A stretch of DNA of 64,000 bases from Toxonevra muliebris (taxonomy: Eukaryota > Arthropoda > Insecta > Diptera > Pallopteridae): the NCBI GenBank assembly GCA_963691655.1, contig OY829326.1, positions 75,943,235 through 76,007,234 on the forward strand, given 5' to 3'. Each line of letters begins with the position of its first letter. Position 1 is the stretch's first letter. Under the pieces are notes generated by a model. It saw only the letters and a program-made list of their open reading frames with translations. It ran no database searches and was not told where the DNA came from. Shown here piece after piece: positions 11,320 through 24,092 of the stretch. A program made the position numbers and the translations under genes.

Positions 11320-12545
11320 GACTACAAATTATAATCCCGAAATCTCAGGATTAAAATCTTTAATACATATTTATTTGTTTACTTAAAATCCACAAAAGAA
11401 AAACGTAAACGCTAATATACATTATTAATGATTGCTTTTAAATTGCGTTGAAAGAAAAACGCTTGTCAGGGGAAATGTGTGATCTAATTTTTCAGCTAGT
11501 TCGGTACTCAGCAAATGTCAACGACAGTTGCCCACAATTTGTTGTTCTGTTGTTCAAGTGTTTGCTTGCATTGTTTTGAGATGAATCATGCTACATAGTG
11601 TATTTAATTTGTATATATCCATTTGAATTAATTGTCAAATATGTTTTGATTTTATAAATAAACTCGATATTTATTCAAAATGTCAGAATAATTGACGTTT
11701 AGTGAAAGTTTTCGTATTTTCGTATACAGTAAAAATAAAGCACGTGGTTTATTTCCGAGTTTGACTCTGGAATAAATACATTTATGTATTTCAAAATGCA
11801 ATATTGCACCTTCAACCAAATCTACAGTAAAACTGCAATATTATTAATACCACTCATATTCCCTTCCCATTACCATCCCTCGAAAAAGAAAACAAAATTT
11901 AGCTTCATTAAACTAATATGCTTGGCTGGATAAAGATCATATATGGTTTCATTGTACAAAAAAAAAAATACCATATCATGTTTGTCTTACATGTCGACAT
12001 AATTAGACAACTAGGCCCACTTAAGGTGGTGTATGTGCAATGTACACACAATCGGCCAAAAAAACCGCAACGATTTCAATATTAAATTAGCTGTCATTAG
12101 CGTAAATCCCGCAAGCAACAAAGTATGAGTATAAACCCAGCAAACAATTGGTCTAATCTTATACTAGTTCTGTGCACATTATCTGTGTTGGTATCATGTC
12201 TATTCTAATCATAAGGGAGCAGATCTATGCAGGTTTGATATTGGACAGGACTAGGATTTCCAACCGTACTCTTTTGAAAAGTATGTTCTTTTTACTGGCT
12301 ACCTCCAGCCAGTATTGAATTAATCATCTTTCCAATAAAATTTTAAGAAAATTTCTTTAAATTTGATTCCTGATTAAAGCACAGACTTTAAAAGAAGAAT
12401 CTCCAACTTCCCTACGGAACTATTTTAGAAAATTTGATTTCAAGCCCAAAATTATTGTAGGTAGTTGATGAAAGGTGTCAGACAAACTTAAGGTGTTTTC
12501 CAGAACCAAAAACCCAAATTTCTATTTCATTTGCCGTTTCATTTG
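11320..12545. other. intergenic, no gene seen
   Basis: AT-rich sequence without a recognisable gene or repeat. Confidence 0.45.
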
Positions 12546-12554
12546 TCTATTTAA

Positions 12555-13530
12555 AGGGCCGTTCACATACCATATTACGTAACGCAATTTTTGACTAATT
12601 TTGACCCCTCCCTCCCCTGGTCGTAACGCAACGTAACAAAACAAAAGAATTTGCTAAACGATTCAAGACATCGATGAAAATTAAGGGTAGCCCCCCCCCC
12701 CCCCCTCCCCATTCTCGATTTAGAATTTCCGCGATATTCAATGGGCTGGTAAATAAACAAAAATCAATTTTTGAGGTTTGGATATCAGCGCATATGTAAA
12801 AACAAAAACAAATTCTTACATTGTTGTTTTACAAACATTTTAGCAACATTTTCGTCGTAAATAAAAAGCCAGTTTTTTGATGGCGGGAACGGTTGCGAAT
12901 CACTGGAATGTCTGAAATCAAAAAATCAAACAAAATTAGATAAAGTACATGTTTTTCTATAATATAGACTATTATTATTCAATTCGGACAAAAATGTATT
13001 TGAATGTATTTTTTCGAAAATTCAATGCTTTTTGGTTAAAAACTAAGCCGAAAATTATAGAAAATTTTTATCAATCTTCTTGATAATAGTCTAAGTTATA
13101 GCTATTGATGTATTAAACAACATTGCAAAATTTCAAAGCGATTGCTTGAATAGTTTTTGAGTTACAAAGTCCGCCAATCGTAAAAAAACTGTTTCGAGAA
13201 AAATTCGTTTAAAGTTTTGTGAAGCAATGTTTCGTGTATAAAACCAACTCACCTTCAATCAGCTATGCCTGGTTTAAAAAATCGGAAAAATTGAAAAATT
13301 ACAATGTTGGGATACGGATTCATAAAAAATTTCAACTTTGGTTTTTGAATCTAGCGGGAGGAAATTCATAAAAAAGCGTCACTTCATCAAATGTATATGA
13401 AAAAAATTTAATTTTATAAGCAAGTGCAATTTTGAACACATCTGTATTTGTTCGTATAAAATCGACGTTACGTAATTGATGACCCCTCCCTTCCCCATGT
13501 AACACTTCGTAACAAATCGCACGTTCAATG
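12555..13530. mobile_element. non-autonomous element with TTACGTAACG subterminal inverted repeats
   Basis: The left side carries CCATATTACGTAACGC followed by TTTTGACCCCTCCCTCCCC and GTAACGCAACGTAACAAAAC. The right side carries GACGTTACGTAATTGATGAC, CCCCTCCCTTCCCC and CTTCGTAACAAATCGC. Both ends thus share TTACGTAA next to CCCCTCCC tracts, but only TTACGTAA is itself palindromic and the ends are not a clean TIR. TTAA occurs just outside both edges (12551 and about 13537), compatible with piggyBac-type insertion but not proof. A 15-base C run lies at 12691-12705. Confidence 0.55.
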
Positions 13531-13539
13531 TTGGTCTTA

Positions 13540-14400
13540 AGTTGAGCTAGAGTCTATGGCTTGTCGATGTATACTTTGGATTTCCAATAACCCAGCAAAT
13601 AGAAGTCTGGTGACGTTAAATCGGCCGAACGCCGTGACCAGTCAAAATTGTGATTTTTCGATATTAAGCGACCATGGAAGAATAAATGGCATGGCGCGCT
13701 ATCTTGTAGGAGCCAAAAGTTCCGCATGTGCTTTCTTTGCTCAATTGGCATCAAAAAAATTGTTGTCATGGCTCGATAACGCCCACCGCTGACGACAACT
13801 GGCTTCGAACTCTTGTCCTCGAAGAAGTATGTTCCAATCACAGTTTTCGCAGAAATACCACATCAGACGGTCACTCTTTGGTCATAGAGAGGGTCTTCGT
13901 GGATTAATTATGGGTTTTCAGTTGGATAGCAGCGGCAATCTTGTTTGTTTACCCCTCAAATTTAATGCGAAATGTGCCTCGTCGCTCATGATGATTTAAC
14001 GCGAAAAATCGCCGTCATTCTCGGCCATTTCGACACAAAATTTGGCTCGATCTTATTTGTCACTTGTATTTTATACGGGAATAAATTCAAATCGTTATGA
14101 ATTATGCGTCGGAGACTGGTTCTTGCGATGCCTAACTGCGCAGACCGACGTCGACTCTTATGTTTTCGGGAACCTTTCAACAGTGGGCTGTACAACAGTG
14201 ATATTTTCGTTGAAACGCATCGGGCGTGGTTTATTTGGACGCTTGGCACTGCCAAGATTACCACTTACTGTAAAGTTTTCGTATAAATGCTTATTTTACT
14301 TCAAAACGCACGTTGGGTGGCCACGATTGAAAAACTATTTTGGTTGTATAGCTGAACAATTTTAAGGCGTTCGTGTTGTTATTCATGGAAAATATTTCCT
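13540..14400 (-). pseudogene. mariner/Tc1-superfamily transposase pseudogene, copy 2
   Basis: Minus-strand fragments run in the expected order. The N-terminal piece ends near 14300. RRSAQLGIARTSLRRIIH is at about 14150-14095. GTYFFEDKSSKPVV, GGRYRAMTT and LLQDSAPCH (second catalytic Asp) are at 13840-13680. ADLTSPDFYLLGYWKSKVY (third Asp) is at about 13630-13565. It belongs to the same family as 231-1240, 24093-24986 and 58298-59300. Stops and frame changes near 13850-13990 and 14270 inactivate it. It directly abuts the element ending near 13530. Confidence 0.82.
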
Positions 14401-15052
14401 TCAAATGATGCTTCAATTGTGGTATGACATTTGTCGATTGAACGACATATGTCAAAGTTCTACGGGTTATATTCCCGGAACCATTTACAGTACTGTACTG
14501 AAATTTGGTCCTCAGCAACCTCAGCAACAAAGTAAAAAATCTGATAAAATGTATTCCAAGTTAAAATTTCAGTTTTTAGCACAGGGATCTGAGGATCTGA
14601 TTGTAACAACCGATAAAAACGGCTTATTGAAGGTGATATCTGAGCACTAATGTTTAAATTGAAATATCTGTGGTCACAAGTCATAACCGCTTAAATCTAA
14701 ACATTGCAAATCAGAAGTCGATTTTTTTTTGTTTAACTTTCTTGATGGTTAATTGCCGCCCTGAAAAAGACACAAACATGGAAAATTGATAGGAAATAGA
14801 CGACACACACTAAAAACTCAATTTTGTCCTAACTTGAGTTAAGCCATTATGATTTCTGGCCATTAATATAAAGGCCGCTTGAATTCCGAAGTTCGCTGTC
14901 TTGCAAGTGATGAACCGATTGAGGCATGGAAAAAGGTCTCAATACATGAGCTGCTTAATAGTATGAATGGACTTAAAATATGCATTTTTAGCACATTTAA
15001 TTAAACGAATTACCTGGCAATTGTTTGCAGGGTATGCACTTCCAACTATGAT
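14401..15052. other. intergenic, no gene seen
   Basis: No gene, RNA or clear repeat was recognised between the mariner remnant and the hAT element. Confidence 0.45.
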
Positions 15053-16791
15053 ATGTACATTAGGGTGGCCCTTATATTTCAATTTTCTAAAAGTTTAGCT
15101 CTCAGGCCTCAATCTTGTTTCAATCAATAAAGAAACAATCTGTGCAAAATTTGAGCTCAATCGAACAACTGCTAGGCGGCCCTCATCGACCATGAAAGTC
15201 ATTTTTTCAGATAAAACAATTTTTTGTTCTTGAATTTCAATTGAATTGAATTTCTTTCAATGAAGAAACAATATCGAGATGATTAGTCAAAACTGTTACA
15301 GTTAACAATGATTTATGCATTCAAGATATACCTTTCTCAAGACCAGTTTCAGTTATCTCATAAGGGGTAAAACTCCTGAAAAGAATTTTGTATTTTTGTT
15401 TGTTCGAGCCTGGTATCTGTCACCATAAGGGATTAAAGCACCTAATCATTTCTTTTTGTTCATGCGTCAATTGATAAATTATATTAGAAGCAGGCTACAA
15501 AAAATTATTTTTCTTCGTTTACAAACATCGAGTTTACGTCTTTTATAACTCCTGGTACAAAAATTGTCTTTGTGGAATTTCCCATCAACACCGATTTCTT
15601 CAACAAAGAACTTTCAACATAGAAAGATGATTCAGGTTACAAAATGGAATTGAAAAACTTGAGAAGAAAGTTTTTGTCGATGAGGTTGCAGAAAAAAATG
15701 TGAAAGTCCTTCAAAATTACAATAATATTTTCACAAAAAATTAAGCTGAGAAACAATTTGTTTTACAAATCGTTGCCCAAGACCGAAAAAGTACCCAACT
15801 GCTACTAAATTCTCTGTTATAGTGCGAATACACAAGAGTGAATTTCGTTGAAATTTTTAATTTAAAATTTAGCTGGCCACACGACAAAAAAGGAATTTTT
15901 TTGAGAACCGAATTTCGTTTTTGACTTTATAAGTTTGGAGAAGAAGAAAAATTTTTGTGTGCCATAATTATACATGTTTTCTCTTCGACTTTGTTGTTGT
16001 TTTCCCATACAATTATCGCTGCTGTTAGTTATACATAACTAGAAGCAAGTGGCGAATAAAACGCAGCTATTGTTTCAAACGACTTTATTTTCAAAATGAA
16101 GATCATTCTTAAAACGATATATAATTTTAAAAATTGTTTAAGAATTCGCATCAGTTAATTATTTATAGTCAAAAATAAGTGATAAAATATTTTCCATCTT
16201 AACTCCAGTTATGCTGATTTTCTTTTTTATCACAGAAATATTACAAGAGCAGCAGTTATGAAAACAAAATGCAAAATATCAAAAAAAATATATCAAATTT
16301 ACCCTGTTTTGTACAACCAAGTGTTTGAGGGTTGCTGAGTTACTTTCGGCATTTCAAGTGAATTTCGTTGAAATTCTTCACAACTGATTCTATAGATATT
16401 ATTCGTATAAATAAAAATACGTTTCTTCTATAGAAGTTGTGAGCGCTTATATTTTTCATATTGTTTCTGGAGTTGTGCGAATTTCCTTTTAAAAAATTGT
16501 ATCCAGAAGGTGTTCACACAATTTCCTGGTTGTGTTCAAATAAATTTTTCTAAGAAGAAACAAAAAAATGGTCAAGATAGGGAAGACTATACCGCTTTTG
16601 AATGGGGTTAATAGTTGCGTATACTATGTTTCAACTTCAAGGCGTTTGAGGGTCACCTAGAAGTTGTCCGATGGAGCTGAAGTTGTGCACAGACCTGTTT
16701 TTTCTTAATTGGAACCAGATTAGTGCAAGGGAGCAGCAACATTTTTTCTTTTGAAAAATGACCTATAGCTAAAGGCCACCCTAATGTACAT
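15053..16791. mobile_element. non-autonomous hAT-type element with perfect 8-bp TSD
   Basis: The element runs 15061-16783 (1723 bp). It begins TAGGGTGGCC and ends GGCCACCCTA, a perfect 10-bp terminal inverted repeat. ATGTACAT flanks it on both sides (15053-15060 and 16784-16791). An 8-bp TSD with short TIRs is the signature of hAT transposons. No transposase frame is visible, so it would need an enzyme in trans. A segment at about 15980-16072 also occurs at 55592-55672 inside another hAT element. Confidence 0.88.
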
Positions 16792-17678
16792 ATGTATATT
16801 TCTTTTCTTTTTGTGAATGTGTGTATATGTATTGAGATAATTAAGGAAAGTTGTAATTGTAAGATTTGCGTAAGGGATTGAAGGGCATGTTTTACTTCCT
16901 TGGCAGAGATTATGATTATGCTATTTGTATCTTGTGAGTCGTAAAAGCCATATATCATAATTCATATTAAATAATTATGTATGAAACAGAAGAGTAATGT
17001 AACATTATTAATTGCAGCGGAATTAATGTTTAATTTAAAATACACATGCTTCATATTTTTGGAAAAAAAAACTTAAATGTTTCTCTTATATATAAAAGGA
17101 ACTAAAAGAATTTCGTAAGAATCAACCCGAGAGAAGCAACAACCAAATACGGAACAACAATAGATGCTTTATTTACCAGACATCTACAGAAAATTGAATC
17201 AAAAGTATTTATTTCATATTTTAGCTGTCCTTAAGCCAATTTCCTCGAAATTCAAATCATGGATTCTGAATATTTATATTTTCAATTATATGTACAAATT
17301 CAAATTTGGTAGGGGAAAATGTAGCAATTCGGAACGGTTGCGTTTACTACGTCGTAAACCGATCGTCTGCAAAAATGGATTTTATTGAAATTTGGTTTTG
17401 TTTTTTGCTGCACGTTTACGTTTGAATCTAGGAACGCGTAGTGTGCCAAATCAGAAGAGCGAGTTTATGAGACGAAGCAAGATTTTGAGACCATAAGCTT
17501 AAATTAAATTAAAGATTTTCCTAAAATATTAATATTAATTAAAAAATAGAAAAAAAAAGAATAATTGAAAATGGAAAAACTTACAAAAGAAATAATATAT
17601 TTCAACATCTATAATGTTTTTTCATTCAAAGCCTATTAATATTAATAATCTATTAATGTCATTAACTGAAAAACTAAA
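16792..17678. other. intergenic, no gene seen
   Basis: AT-rich sequence; no supported gene or repeat. Confidence 0.4.
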
Positions 17679-17853
17679 TTGTGTATTAACGAACACAAGG
17701 CAGAAGTGAAAGTTCTTGCAAATAACAAGCAAATGAAATTTTTCAATCGCTAAATTTTTTACTTCATTGGCTTGTGTTTTTTAATTTCATTTGCTTGTGT
17801 TTCGTTAAGTTCACAAGAAGTTTCACTTCTGCCTTGTGTTCGTTAATACACAA
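17679..17853. repeat. 175-bp foldback hairpin
   Basis: The left arm TTGTGTATTAACGAACACAA, continuing GGCAGAAGTGAAA (17679-17711), matches the reverse complement of the right arm ending at 17853. Further inward, CAAGCAAATGAAATT pairs with AATTTCATTTGCTTG. The loop is near 17755-17765 and a T run follows the right arm. It could be a small foldback MITE or the source of a hairpin RNA. Confidence 0.8.
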
Positions 17854-19515
17854 CTTTTTTTTTTTTTTTTTTGGGATTAATGCTAGAACAAAAATTGCAA
17901 CTCTGTACCGGTAATGTCGATGACAATTGTAGCGAACTCCTTTGTGTGCGACATCTTCATGTAATTCCTTGGACATTTGCGCCATCTGTATGTGAAATGT
18001 ATAACTGTCATAAGCTTTAAGATGGCGACGCAACACATTGTTCTTTCTGCCATAGGCGTGTGTGTGTGTGTGTAATTAATATGTTATATTGAATTAAAAC
18101 TATTTATGAATCGATTATTATATAGTTTGCTCGTGAATTCAGTTACAGAATATTGATATTTAGTCCCTCATGCACATTGCTCGACAGAATTATGTCGCAT
18201 TGCAAACTTACGCGCGACGTCACATCCGGCTGGTTTTACTCTAGGACAGATATGGAATGAATGTTCTAGATCCCGATGGAAGCATTGAAGAAGGAAAATG
18301 GGAGTTCCGTTTGGACTTTACCAACGTTTTTAGACGTGCTAAGATATTGACATTAAAAATACAAAATGAGTATATAAATTCAGGAGGTGAACGTAGAAAG
18401 GGCATTTTTGGACTAAAATTGAATAGGCTCCGCAAAGGTATCATTTAAATAATAAATCGTTGGAAAATATACTAATTTTTAAACTAAACTATAATTTCTC
18501 TTACTATAAACCTTATTAATAAAACAGCAAATTATCAAATATAAGAAAAATGTCAACGGAATAAAAAAATGCAAATTGCAAAGTAACTAAATGTGTGGAT
18601 GTAAATAAGTAAAACTATTATTTGAAAAACCTTGTTTTGCTTCATTTTTATTTGAATCTGAACCGGAACACACTGTTATTTTTTGCTTGAACCTGAACCT
18701 GAAAACGAACCCAAATTTAACCGGTTTGAAACTCTGCTAAAATCTAATGGCGCAAAAATATAGGAGTAAAAGAAAGTGGAGTAAATACTTTCCAAATGGC
18801 AAACAAAAACTGGAAGCCAGCTTTAAAATTCTGTATAAAATCATACATAGTAGTAGAAAATTGGTATGCTGCTACTTTTTTTGGAACTGCACATACTAAA
18901 AAAGCTATTGAACTTACTATTAGAATAAGCGAGATTGCATGTTATGAAAACATACATTTTCAAATTTTAAAAGCCTCGTAAAAGCCAACTTGATGAACTG
19001 CGATAGCATGAATGCTTGTGTGTATTCTATATAATCCACATTTAATTTTTTATTAGTACATATATAGTACATATAAAAATATATATGTATAATACAAATT
19101 AAAATTTTTAAAAGAAAATTATTCTTACAGTTAAAACCAAAGTAGTAATTTTGTAACTACATATTGTACAAATTTTCAGTTACCAATTCTTAGACAAGCC
19201 TGGCTTTTGGGCTTATATGGACGTACCGTCACTGCTCCAAAGATATATATAGACTGCAAGGTCACAGTTTTGCTTTTTATGGGCGATCCAAGGGCACTTG
19301 GCGTCTGATAGGAATCGATGGATGTTTTTTTTATTTGAAGTCTTACATCTTTGACGTCTAAAGCCAAATTGTTCGTTCAAAAAAACTGACAAATTTGTTT
19401 CTTTAGACCAACCTATCACCCTCTCTCTGTACGCCTCTTCTTTTGAGGATTACAAATTTACCTACAAATTTGCATACGGCGTAAATGGCTTGGAATAATG
19501 ACATTTTGTCTTTCG
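17854..19515. other. intergenic, no gene seen
   Basis: Unique-looking AT-rich sequence with a short GT run at 18058-18072. Open frames here have no splice context or family signature. Confidence 0.4.
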
Positions 19516-19519
19516 CAAA

Positions 19520-19700
19520 AATTTGCCTCAAAAAAAGTAAAGTGCCCCCTCTTTGTAGCTGTCGGGCTTTCGCGAGAATCAGATTAAGGCTATTAGGTAG
19601 TGATGTCTTGAGTCCGAATAATGTTTATACTCTCCCTCTTCCTGAGCATCTAAAGTTCATCAGTGAAACAAAGAAGTTGGAGGTTGAGAGACCTTGGACC
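19520..19700 (+). pseudogene. possible 3' end of a LINE ORF2
   Basis: The frame gives PPLCSCRAFARIRLRLLGSD, then LSPNNVYTLPLPEHLKFI. The spacing of cysteines, arginines and LPLPxxLxFI resembles the extreme C-terminus that follows RNase H in some R1/Loa-type LINEs. Nothing upstream confirms it, and similarity this short can arise by chance. Confidence 0.3.
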
Positions 19701-19929
19701 TTTCTTTTTCCCATTTATCCCCTCACATATCTTTCCTGACTTTTGTTTACTCCAGCCCTCCCTCAACTCTAACTCTAAAGTGCACCCTTTACTTGAACAT
19801 CAAAATCGCCCCTGACCACAAAATAGAAAACAAAAAATTAAACACAATCTTCGAAAATATGTTCCAAGAAAACTACTACCCCGAAAATCTTTTTGATCGC
19901 AGAATTTGTATACGCCTAAATTAGTTGAA

Positions 19930-22880
19930 GTATAGAATTGAGTGGAAGGCCAAGGTTTAACTAGGACCGCCGTGTTAACAATGAGAAATTTTAAACTTTA
20001 AAGAATTTTCTTCTTGAGTGAACGGAATATCTTAACGATCTAGTTCGAGATTTAGAGTCAATTCAAGGTTAAAGTTTTGGGGTTGAGATTAGCAGACAGA
20101 AAGATGGAAATGGAAAACAAATATAATTGGCTCGGTTTGGCTCGTTCTCGTTCACTCACTCCAGATTTCGCTGTTACAGAATTTTCGGCTGGATCCCGAA
20201 TGAGCGAGTTAAGTAGAATTCGTTTGTTAATGAACGAATAAAATGCAAACAAATTTGGGAGAAAATATTTATTCGCAAATCTTATTTGGTCAAGTTCGAG
20301 TTGTGAGTGAATCAAACGCAGAATCGCGAGCCGAATTTTTCCGTACTTTGTTCATCACTAATTCGGCGGACCTGATTCTTTATCGGACTGATAACTTTTT
20401 AGCACTCTCGTTACATAACAACGAATGTTAAACGGCAATAAAGACATAAACTTTTCAACCCGTCATTGGGACTAGCGGCAGTGCAAGAATGTCGCGAGAA
20501 AATTGTCGCCCGCAGGGAACGTGCTAATGAACCTTACGAATAATGGCATAATCAGGCATAAATGAAATATTTTTATTGTATAAATTGCAGATTTGTTACA
20601 TCGTACATTGAATTGGGCACTAATTACCGTGTTACGCGCGATATGAATTCAAATGTTAGCTGCAATTGCTGATGATGAAGCAGCAATGTGCAAACTAATC
20701 TGCAATTTATCATACAAATGCTGCAACCTCAGCGACAGGTACACCACGTGAAGCTCCGTTGAGCTGTGTAGCGTTCCACTGATGGGAGAGACACTACAAT
20801 GCCGCAACAGCAACAACAACAACCAAACGAGAAACGATGTGATACACTCTGGATGAAGGAATAAAAGTAGTCAACAAGACCAGGCAGCAGGCACTGTGAT
20901 AGCGGTAGACATACAGAGGCATAGGGACATGGGGATCTACTTCACACTTGCAACTCGTCAAAATGATTTATATTTGATAAATCGCTTTGGACCGCTGCAT
21001 TAACTTCTTCGCTTAATTTTGCCAAATGATTTACGCGGAATGACATGAAATTTAATTTCAAAATTTGAAAATGTTGTTCACATTGGGTGGCAAACATGGC
21101 AATTGCATTCACAGCGTATACATGTGTGTGTGTGTGTATGTGTGGTTAGTGTTGGAGTGTGTGTCTGTTTGTAATCCCGTGTGTAAAAATACATTTTAAA
21201 TGCACGAGTCTCTTCTACTGCTTCTTTGGCTTCTCCGGATGGCAATTTTGCAATTTTTTTTTGTCTGCTGTGATATTATTTTTGTTGTTGTAGCTGCACA
21301 TACACACAACACACACACACACACCAACCAAGTGGCAAACCAAGTAAGGAAATTATTAATTATGGTGGCAGCTTATTCGTGGCAAAACGAGTTGTAAACT
21401 TGTAATGGAAATGTTCAAATGTGCTTAAGAAGTTGTCACATTAATTTGATTCTTGAATTATCGCGTGTGTTTTATATTTATTTATTTTGGTTGTTGTGCA
21501 TGGAAAATTACGAGCATTTTGCGATTTATGCACTTGAAATTTTGTCATTTTTATGAGAGTATTATATGGTATTAGTTTTTATGCACATGCGTGCATGCCA
21601 TCTAAATTACAGAAACGTTAGATATACATACACACATTTATACATATTCATTTTGAGTGTGAAATACATGAGAAGCTTTCATAGTTATTTATTTGCCCAT
21701 ATTTTAAATTAGGTAAGTAAGTTATTTCTCTGTGGTTTTTGAGTCACTTCAATAGGGATTACATAACACTGTCTAATAAAAATTAATTTTTCAACTGAAT
21801 ATACAATATTTATTTATATAAATTATTAAATAAATAAATTATTATTAGATCCAAAAGTTCCCGGTGGCGATGCCATCGTTCCGATTTAAGTTCTGTTTTT
21901 TGTTGTTAAGTTGGTACATCTGTGTAGCTTGACATTTGCAAAAGTTACGTAGCCAAGAGTACATCTATCGCTGTGTGTGTTGGCGATTTTTTACAATTTT
22001 ATTAAATTGTATTGTATTAAATTTTGCGTAAAAAACGCAACATTTTGTCAAGAAAAGAAAACGCTTTTAGAAATAAAAGCCTCCATTCGCCTTCTAAATC
22101 TTCTAACTCTTCATTTTCCACCAAATTCTAATAAATTAAATGGCAGTTCATCATCAGTGTTGCCACATAGGTGTTTAAATAAACAGAAAAGGTCTCAAGA
22201 TGTACTCTAGGATGTGTGCTAAATGGTATCTTTCTACTTTTTATGGAGAATCAAACACACCGATCTATCTACAGTCTATGGTGCCCTTACAAATTAGAGA
22301 GAAATGCAAACAATTAATTAACCGAAATAGTTGATACAGATGAACAGATTAGATTTTTTTTTTTTTTTTTCATTCCATTATTAATTTTTTTTTTCACTCT
22401 AATTAAGCACCGCAAAGGAAACAGAGACTTACTAAGTTCATGTCGTTGTTTCTGTGTAACGCTAAAAGTATGTTGCAGCCAAGTTAAGGAATGAAAAATG
22501 AAAAATAAGTTTTTTTGGGAAGTTTTTTGATGACTTGAAACACGTGAGACACAAAAAATTGTTTTTTGAGATTTTTCATTTTTTGAGGTTAGGGACGACA
22601 CGTAACATTTCCCGTGGAAAATAATATTAAATTCATATTCAGCGAAAAACAATATATGAAAAAAAACCTACGCTTGATAAAACTATTCTTTCAAAGTATA
22701 TTGGTCCGCCATCATGCCAAATCTAAAAAGACCTTGTTGCATTTAGAACTAGAGATAATAAGCTTTTATTTGAGCCCAAACATGCCACAAAATACCTTAA
22801 CCAATTTTGGACAGGGAGGAGGGGGGGGGGGGTCTCCTGTTGTCAGAGAATGTCCCATATATATAGTAAGTCAGTGGTTA
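19930..22880. other. intergenic with GT/AC microsatellites
   Basis: No gene recognised. Dinucleotide repeats occur at about 21122-21140 (GT) and 21300-21325 (AC), with CAACAA-type repeats near 20803-20823. The stretch 20940-21120 looks unique and could include regulatory DNA, but nothing in the sequence alone proves it. A 14-base G run lies at about 22818-22831. Confidence 0.45.
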
Positions 22881-22887
22881 ATCTAAA

Positions 22888-22968
22888 GCTCGTCGTCTGA
22901 GAATTGATTTGGCGTATAGGTATACGAATTTGTAACACATACGCCAAATCAATTGTCAGGCGACGAGC
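22888..22968. repeat. 81-bp palindromic hairpin, family copy A
   Basis: GCTCGTCG...GAATTGATTTGGCGTAT forms the left arm. ATACGCCAAATCAATT...GGCGACGAGC is the right arm, giving a stem of roughly 30 bp around a loop of about 20 bases. The same sequence occurs at 49994-50077, so it is a dispersed repeat. No TSD is clear. Confidence 0.85.
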
Positions 22969-23100
22969 CAGTAATATGCAGATAAAATAGGATCTGAATT
23001 CATTTATTTACTTAAAGATATTTTAATAAAATAATAAAAGAAAAGTACAGCATATCCATGTACTTGGCGTAGAACTCACCGAAGCGCTTCAAAGATGATG

Positions 23101-23230
23101 AAGTTGTTAAAGTTGTTGGCGAATTTATTGGTTACGGTGTTGTTAAAATTGCTCGGTACGATGTTGTTAAAGTTTTTAGTTACAATGTTGGTAAAGATTT
23201 AGTTACAATGTTGTTAAAGTTTTTAGGAAA
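23101..23230. repeat. degenerate ~23-bp tandem repeat
   Basis: The phrase TGTTGTTAAAG with its tail TTTTTAGTTACAA recurs about five times at spacings of 23-36 bases. No coding potential is evident. Confidence 0.65.
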
Positions 23231-24090
23231 TTTTGTTTTATTTATTTTTAACATTAGAAAATCTTTAAAATTGCTCACAGTATATAAATTGTATATGACC
23301 AGAAATTGTACAGCATTATTTATTAATTGTTTTTTTCTTTTTTTCCATATATTGTTATAGGTGACCGAAAAACTTATAAAAATCAATAGTTGCTACTTCT
23401 TTTTATATTATATCATTTCAAAAGTACAGACTTATATTCGCGCTCAAAACTTATTTATAAGCCATATTAATTAATAATTTAGTTTAGGAAAAACTTAGTA
23501 AAACAGTATATGCATTTTTCTTTAATTTTAAATTGTTATTTATTAAAAATGGACGCAATCGTTTAATTTTTATTTTATAAATTGTTATAATTAAAAAAAA
23601 GAAGAAATATTTGCGCAAACTATACGAGCACGTCTACTCGCCTTCAATACCATTCTCGAACTCCCTCCTAATTTTCCGACGCTATTGTTTTTTTGCTATT
23701 CTTTGCCAACCTTTGAAATCTAGAAACAAGCTTCTAAATTCCGAAGCGTCGCGTTCTGGATTTTAGCCAATCAAAATTTGCCAACACGCACAGCCAACAA
23801 ACACAAAAAAAAGTAATTTATAAATTGAATTTTGATCAGGGATGCATTAATGGGTATTGTCATATTACAAGCTGCAATTAAACTATTCTCTCCATATGTA
23901 GTTTACGCAATATTCTCCATATTCTTCATTCAAAATATTTTCACTTTTATTAGCCATTTTATAAACAATAAAATTGAACTGCCAAATAAAATTGTGTAAA
24001 AAGAAGAAAAACTCCGTGTAAATGATTACAATTACAAATTGAAATAGAGTGCCGAAATTACTCAATTTGGGGCTCCGTGTGAATAGGCTA
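23231..24090. other. intergenic, no gene seen
   Basis: AT-rich DNA with no feature I can support. Confidence 0.4.
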
Positions 24091-24092
24091 TA

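Noticed and set aside
19176..19420. Minus-strand open frames of 63-68 codons
   Set aside because: No recognisable domain and no splice or start context. The two frames overlap each other.
20100..20360. Inverted-looking GAACGA/TCGTTC motifs with a TAGTGATGAAC-like end
   Set aside because: I could not pair the arms or find a TSD, so no element was called.
23101..23230. Possible CRISPR-like spaced repeat
   Set aside because: Units are degenerate, spacing is irregular and the DNA is eukaryotic.
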